NCBI GenBank assembly: GCA_022704885.1
Contig: JAKJFO010000161.1
Location: 1 to 9,465 of the forward strand
Origin: Candidatus Rifleibacteriota bacterium
Lineage (GTDB): Bacteria > Riflebacteria > Ozemobacteria > Ozemobacterales > Ozemobacteraceae
Reading direction: 5' to 3'
Length of the DNA: 9,465 nucleotides
Shown: positions 5,943 through 9,465 of the stretch, one piece after another
How the letters are laid out: every line of letters begins with the position of its first letter
How positions within the stretch are numbered: the first letter of the stretch is position 1
Notes under the pieces: generated by a model
The model's input: only the letters and a program-made list of their open reading frames with translations
Told to the model about the DNA's origin: nothing
The model's database searches: none
Made by a program: the position numbers and the translations under genes

Positions 5943-8153
5943 CTATTTATTCGCAGGGTGGTCGACACGGTAGGCTTTGGTGACGCCGATCAAACGGGCA
6001 AGAGCCCGCAACAAACCTTCCAGCATGCCTGAATCCCTGACTTCGATCGAAAAATCGAGAATACCGGTCTTCTGTTTCGTGGTCTTGGCCGACGCCGAGT
6101 GAATATTGATGCCCTGATTGGCGATAACACTGGTGACCGAGTTGAGCATGCCCTTGCGGTCGGTTGTTTCGATGCGGATTTTGGCGAGATAATCGCCTTC
6201 GCCAAGCACCTCGTCGACGATGCCGAGATCCCATCTGACGTCGATCAGGCGGTCTTCGGTGTCGTTCTGCAGGTTCTGCGCGTTCGGGCAGTCTTTCTTG
6301 TGCACGGTAACGCCGCGGCCACGGGTGATGTAGCCAATGATTTCGTCACCCGGAATCGGGTTACAGCAGCGCGACATTTTGATAAGCGCGTCTTCAAGGC
6401 CGCCGACGATGATGCGCGGCCCCTTGCTGACTTTTTTGCGGGCCTTCTCGCGACGGGTGATATTTTTGGCGATTGTCTGCGGTTTTGGCTGCGATTTAGT
6501 GATCAGGTCGGGAAAAAGCTTGCCGATTACCTGCTGGGCGCGGATCTCGCCGGCGCCGATGCCGGCATAGAGCTCTTCAACCGACGGAAAGCCAAGTTCT
6601 TTAACCTTGTTGTTGAAACCACCGGTTTTGAAGGTTTTTTCGGTTTCACGGTCGCCGCCAAGTCTCTGAAAAGCTTCAAGAAAGTCGCGTTCGCCGCTGA
6701 TAATGTATTCGTCACGAAACTCTTTTTTCAGCCAGATGCGAATCTTGCGCTTGGCGCTGGCGCTGCCGACGATTTTAAGCCAGTCGCGGCTGGGGCCCTT
6801 CTGGTTCTTGTTGGTGAGAATCGAAACGATATCGCCATTCTGCAGTCGGTACTCAAGCGGAACGATATGCCCGTTGACCTTGGCACCGCAGCAACGGTGC
6901 CCGATATCGGTGTGAATGGTGTAGGCAAAGTCGATTGGCGTGCTGCCGTTGGGCAGTTCGATAACATCGCCCTTCGGTGTGAAAACATAGACATGATACT
7001 GAAACAGCTCGACCTTGACGGTTTCCATGAATTCGGAAGCGTCTTTGACATCCTGATACCAGTCGATGAGGTTGCGCAGCCACGAGAGCTTTTCTTTGTA
7101 ATCGGGGGCGCTTTCCTTGCCGGCGGTTTCTTTGTAATCCCAGTGGGCGGCGATGCCCTCTTCGGCGATACGGTGCATCTCTTCGGTTCTGATCTGCACT
7201 TCGAGCGGTTTGCCGTCGAAAATGACAGTGGTATGAAGCGATTGATACATGTTTGGCTTCGGCACCGCGATATAGTCTTTGAAGCGGCCCGGAATCGGTT
7301 TCCAGTATTTGTGAACCATGCCGAGGGCGGCGTAGCAGTCTTTGACCGATTCGGTGAGAATTCTGATGCCAAGAAAATCGTAGAGGCCGTCGAGGCCGGT
7401 GTTATATTTGATTGTCTTGTTGTAGATCGAGTAGGCCTGTTTCGGGCGCCCGCTGATTTTGGCTTCGATATGGAATTCTTTAAGATGTTCTTCAATCTGA
7501 TTCATGGCCTCTTTAAGCTTCACGTCGCCTTCAAGACCGGTTGAATTGAGAAAGTCGAAGATTTCTTTCGCTTTTTCGGGCTGCAGAAAGCGGAAAGATG
7601 TTTCTTCTAGTTCTGATTTTACTTTGTTGATGCCGAGGCGATGGGCCAGGGGTGCGTATATTTCGAGGGTTTCGCGGGCCACGTATTTCTGCTTTACTTC
7701 GGGCAGAAACTGCAGGGTTCTGATATTGTGCAGGCGGTCGGCAAGCTTGATGAGAATGACGCGCACGTCGTTGGTCATCGCAAAAAGCATCTTGCGAAAG
7801 TTGGCTGCCTGGGCTGCAGAAGCTGAGCTGAAAAACATTTTGTTGAGCTTGGTGACGCCTTCTACCAGCTGGGCCATGACCGGGCCGAACATTTTCTCGA
7901 TATCAGCGGTGGTGGCGGCCGTGTCTTCGATGACGTCATGCAGAAGTGCAGCACAGATCGAGGTCGAGTCGAGCTTGAGTTCGGCCGCGACGATCAGGGC
8001 TACCGATTCGGGGTGAAGAAAATAGGGCTCACCTGAGGCTCTGAACTGATCCTTGTGGCATTCTTCGGCAAACCGGTAGGCTTTTTCGATGCGGTCAAGG
8101 TCAGCGTCTGGATTATATTGTTTTACCGCTGCGAATATCTTTTCGAGAGAAAT
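5943..8153 (-). CDS. rel: Bifunctional (p)ppGpp synthetase/hydrolase (RelA/SpoT family), probable ATT start
   Basis: The 736-residue product makes and degrades the alarmone (p)ppGpp. Numbering from the proposed ATT at 8151-8153, the HD hydrolase domain includes HPESV (H47), LLHDVIEDT (H72, D73, E76) and LADRLHN (D139, N143), so hydrolysis should be intact. The synthetase region carries SGRPKQAYSI and GRFKDYIAVPKPN (RFKD 290-293, the RXKD form found in bifunctional enzymes), then PLEVQIRTEEMH. A TGS domain (about 388-449), a zinc-finger-like segment with MSRCC (C596, C597) and KKDC, and a C-terminal ACT domain (about 655-736) complete the family architecture. The first in-frame ATG (7892) would delete 87 residues including H47 and the HD pair. 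Between the upstream in-frame TGA (8160-8162) and that ATG there is no ATG, GTG or TTG, which leaves ATT. It lies between the STAS gene and the glycosylase gene. Confidence 0.93.
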   Translation of the reverse strand: MSLEKIFAAVKQYNPDADLDRIEKAYRFAEECHKDQFRASGEPYFLHPESVALIVAAELKLDSTSICAALLHDVIEDTAATTADIEKMFGPVMAQLVEGVTKLNKMFFSSASAAQAANFRKMLFAMTNDVRVILIKLADRLHNIRTLQFLPEVKQKYVARETLEIYAPLAHRLGINKVKSELEETSFRFLQPEKAKEIFDFLNSTGLEGDVKLKEAMNQIEEHLKEFHIEAKISGRPKQAYSIYNKTIKYNTGLDGLYDFLGIRILTESVKDCYAALGMVHKYWKPIPGRFKDYIAVPKPNMYQSLHTTVIFDGKPLEVQIRTEEMHRIAEEGIAAHWDYKETAGKESAPDYKEKLSWLRNLIDWYQDVKDASEFMETVKVELFQYHVYVFTPKGDVIELPNGSTPIDFAYTIHTDIGHRCCGAKVNGHIVPLEYRLQNGDIVSILTNKNQKGPSRDWLKIVGSASAKRKIRIWLKKEFRDEYIISGERDFLEAFQRLGGDRETEKTFKTGGFNNKVKELGFPSVEELYAGIGAGEIRAQQVIGKLFPDLITKSQPKPQTIAKNITRREKARKKVSKGPRIIVGGLEDALIKMSRCCNPIPGDEIIGYITRGRGVTVHKKDCPNAQNLQNDTEDRLIDVRWDLGIVDEVLGEGDYLAKIRIETTDRKGMLNSVTSVIANQGINIHSASAKTTKQKTGILDFSIEVRDSGMLEGLLRALARLIGVTKAYRVDHPANK

Positions 8154-8165
8154 GGTCGGTCACCT
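8151..8165 (-). promoter_or_regulatory. Ribosome binding site for rel, overlapping the STAS stop codon
   Basis: On the minus strand AGGTGA (8160-8165) is followed by six bases and then ATT (8151-8153). The last three bases of AGGTGA are the TGA stop of the STAS gene. A ribosome finishing that gene would be placed directly over the rel start, so reinitiation or coupling is likely. Site and spacing are what make the ATT start credible. Confidence 0.6.
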
Positions 8166-8525
8166 GCTGCTTTCGACTGGTGAGGCAAAGCTGGCGACAG
8201 CTTCCTCGAGGTTTTTTAGAACGACGAAATGATGAGTAAACTGGGTGATGAGAAAAACCCGGCGCATCTTGTCGTTGAGATTTATCAGGCGAAGGTCGCC
8301 GCCTTTGGCGCGGGTGTTCTTGAGACCATGTACGAGAACGCCCATGCCGGCGGAGCTCATGTATTTGAGGCCGGCAAGGTCAATGACGATGCGAACCTGG
8401 TTCTGATCACAGTGCTGATCGAGCCGATCGCGCAGTTGATCTGAATTTTCGAAGGTAATTTCGCCATGAACGGCGATTACAACAACATTGTTTTCATGCT
8501 GCTGGCTTTCAATGGTTAGACTCAT
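8160..8525 (-). CDS. STAS-domain anti-sigma factor antagonist (SpoIIAA/RsbV-like)
   Basis: The product is 121 residues, essentially a single STAS domain. The early strands (VVVIAVHGEITFENSDQLRDRL, 14-35) and the VRIVIDLAGLKYMSSAGMGVLVHGLK segment (44-69) are the family signature. S58 in YMSSAGMGVL aligns with the regulatory serine of SpoIIAA, normally phosphorylated by an anti-sigma kinase; unphosphorylated protein binds the kinase and frees the sigma factor. The DLRLINLNDKMRRVFLIT region (77-94) is also typical. The ATG at 8523-8525 follows GGAG with a five-base gap. No anti-sigma kinase or sigma gene is visible in the window, so its partners must be elsewhere. It lies 26 bases after rex and shares its stop region and reading frame with rel. 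Confidence 0.92.
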   Translation of the reverse strand: MSLTIESQQHENNVVVIAVHGEITFENSDQLRDRLDQHCDQNQVRIVIDLAGLKYMSSAGMGVLVHGLKNTRAKGGDLRLINLNDKMRRVFLITQFTHHFVVLKNLEEAVASFASPVESSR

Positions 8526-8551
8526 GAAAACTCCAGTTTTGGGGGATTTGC

Positions 8552-9229
8552 TCAGGTTTCATCGTCGGTGTCGGGTTCGATTGGCAGACCTGATTCCTGC
8601 AGGCAGAGATGGTAGCTGAGCGATTCAAGTTCAGTGGTGAGATCGACGTTGTGTACCAGAACATTTTCGGTGGAGATGAGCTTGAACGGTGCAAAGTTGA
8701 GAACCGCCCGCACACCCGAAAGCATGACCATGTCATAGACTTCTTTTACAGCCCTGGCAGGAACAGTGAGGATGAGAATTTCAATTTCGCGCTCTTTAAC
8801 GAGTTTTGGCAGCTCGCTTACCGGCGAAATCTGCCCGAGATGTTCGAGGGTAGTACCAATCAGGGCCGGGTCATTGTCGAAGAGGGCGCAAACTTTGAAA
8901 TTGCGCTTTTCAAACCCGGTATACATAGCCAGGGCGGTGCCAAGACGGCCACCGGCTCCGACAATGGCAACCTTGCGTATTTTCTGCAGGCCAAGGATTT
9001 TAACAATATGGTCGCGCAGCTTTTTGACTGAATAACCGACGCCACGTTTGCCGAATTCACCGAAATACGCGAGATCCTTGCGAACCTGGGCCGGGTTGAG
9101 ACCAAGCTTGCGGGCGAGGTCGTGTGATGAAATAACTTTGACACCATCTCCGTCAAGGCCATTCAGGTAACGAAGATAGATAGACAATCTCTTGATCGTC
9201 GCCTGAGGAGGAGCCAGTTTAGTTCCCAC
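8552..9229 (-). CDS. rex: Redox-sensing transcriptional repressor Rex
   Basis: Rex is a cytoplasmic dimer that represses fermentation and respiration genes when NAD+ is high and releases DNA on binding NADH. The 225-residue product has the N-terminal winged helix (PPQATIKRLSIYLRYL, then ISSHDLARKLGLNPAQVRKDLAYFGEFGKRGVGY, 33-66), a Rossmann NAD(H) domain starting VAIVGAGGRLGTAL (87-100), LTVPARAV (154-161), LNFAPFKL (177-184), and the C-terminal HNVDLTTELESLSYHL helix (193-208) used in dimerisation. The start is GTG at 9227-9229, preceded by AAGGAG with an eight-base gap; the reading matches the usual Rex N-terminus. The glycine loop is GAGGRLG, one residue longer than the common GxGxLG spacing. 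The C-terminal tail (214-225) is acidic. Confidence 0.95.
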   Translation of the reverse strand: MGTKLAPPQATIKRLSIYLRYLNGLDGDGVKVISSHDLARKLGLNPAQVRKDLAYFGEFGKRGVGYSVKKLRDHIVKILGLQKIRKVAIVGAGGRLGTALAMYTGFEKRNFKVCALFDNDPALIGTTLEHLGQISPVSELPKLVKEREIEILILTVPARAVKEVYDMVMLSGVRAVLNFAPFKLISTENVLVHNVDLTTELESLSYHLCLQESGLPIEPDTDDET

Positions 9230-9267
9230 CGGAAAAACTCCTTGTCAGTTGCAGATTAGCACCGTAA

Positions 9268-9297
9268 TTTTTAACACAACTGACCTTTTTCTTTCAA
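9268..9297 (-). promoter_or_regulatory. Possible internal promoter ahead of rex
   Basis: TTGAAA (minus strand, 9292-9297) and TAAAAA (9268-9273) lie 18 bases apart, overlapping the end of fmt. The nearby TTGTGTTAAAAATTAC (about 9264-9279) has one Rex-like TTGTG half-site but a poor second half, so autoregulation cannot be claimed. rex may simply be transcribed from a promoter upstream of fmt. Confidence 0.22.
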
Positions 9298-9465
9298 GCA
9301 TCAGATGAAATTTCGTCTGTACCGCTGACGAGAATCTCTGATTTAAGCTGACAGCCGCGCAGAAAATCGGCGCAGCACAGGCGCCCCTTGCCGGCGCGCT
9401 GCAGCTCGAGAAGCTTCAATGCCGAATTATTGCCGCAGACGACCCTGATGCCCTCAGTCGGGCTC
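9294..9465 (-). CDS. fmt: Methionyl-tRNA formyltransferase, C-terminal fragment (cut by window edge)
   Basis: The last 56 residues of a gene that runs past the right edge, ending in TGA at 9294-9296. The translation GIRVVCGNNSALKLLELQRAGKGRLCCADFLRGCQL matches the C-terminal OB-fold-like domain of Fmt, in which a GL(x)VxCG strand is followed by LxLLELQ, a Gly-Lys-(R/K) turn and an ADFLxG helix. Fmt formylates initiator Met-tRNA to start translation. The catalytic N-terminal domain is outside the window. The tail after the domain (KSEILVSGTDEISSDA) is short and acidic. There are 64 bases to the rex start, and all downstream genes share its strand. Only the C-terminal domain is seen, but the residue pattern is distinctive. 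Confidence 0.85.
   Translation of the reverse strand, partial: SPTEGIRVVCGNNSALKLLELQRAGKGRLCCADFLRGCQLKSEILVSGTDEISSDA

Noticed and set aside
6099..7544. Long open frame of 481 codons on the plus strand
   Set aside because: It is exactly antisense to the synthetase, TGS and C-terminal domains of rel, whose family motifs are unmistakable. Its translation is an Ala/Val/Phe/Asp-rich mirror with no recognisable domain.
7890..7892. ATG as the start of rel
   Set aside because: Starting here removes the HPES and LLHD motifs of the hydrolase domain that are clearly encoded in frame upstream.
8160..8162. Recoded TGA (alternative genetic code) joining STAS and rel
   Set aside because: fmt, rex and the STAS gene all end at TGA at the expected protein ends and TGG is used for Trp, so a genome-wide reassignment is unlikely. 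Only local readthrough remains possible.
9262..9280. Rex operator upstream of rex
   Set aside because: Only one half (TTGTG) resembles the Rex site; the second half does not complete the dyad, so autoregulation is not supported.
1..9465. CRISPR arrays, tRNA or rRNA genes, transposase genes
   Set aside because: I saw no spaced direct repeats, cloverleaf or rRNA-like sequence, or transposase motifs in the window; the only repeats are the short palindromes listed.

Overview
The window is bacterial. It is gene-dense and of mixed base composition, with short intergenic gaps, Shine-Dalgarno-led genes and one sigma70-type promoter. The phylum cannot be fixed from the sequence. A bifunctional Rel, a Rex repressor, a family 4 Fe-S uracil-DNA glycosylase and a very long Ig-plus-propeller surface protein would fit many environmental or candidate-phylum bacteria.

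Layout, left to right. Positions 1-3960 (+) hold the 3' part of a very large, probably secreted or surface protein: four chitobiase/Ig-type repeats, about five bacterial Ig-like domains and a C-terminal Asp-box (BNR) beta-propeller. Its reading frame is open at the left edge, so the true start lies outside the window. A convergent intergenic palindrome (3961-4066) separates it from a minus-strand toxin-antitoxin pair: a ribbon-helix-helix antitoxin (4414-4701) and a PemK/MazF-type ribonuclease toxin (4062-4424). The pair has a well-formed promoter containing a candidate operator. Next comes a REP-like palindrome cluster (about 4790-4908).

From 4947 to the right edge every gene is on the minus strand and closely spaced. 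In transcription order these are fmt (3' end only, 9294-9465), rex (8552-9229, GTG start), a STAS-domain anti-sigma factor antagonist (8160-8525), rel/spoT (5943-8153) and a family 4 uracil-DNA glycosylase (4947-5936). This looks like one operon that links translation initiation, NADH/NAD+ sensing, sigma-factor partner switching, (p)ppGpp metabolism and uracil repair.

The most notable observation is the start of rel. The first ATG in frame (7892) would remove half of the hydrolase domain. Translation upstream recovers the complete HD-domain N-terminus, and the only credible start is an ATT codon at 8151-8153. This ATT sits six bases after an AGGTGA Shine-Dalgarno that contains the TGA stop of the STAS gene. 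The STAS and rel frames are the same, so only that TGA separates two in-frame proteins.
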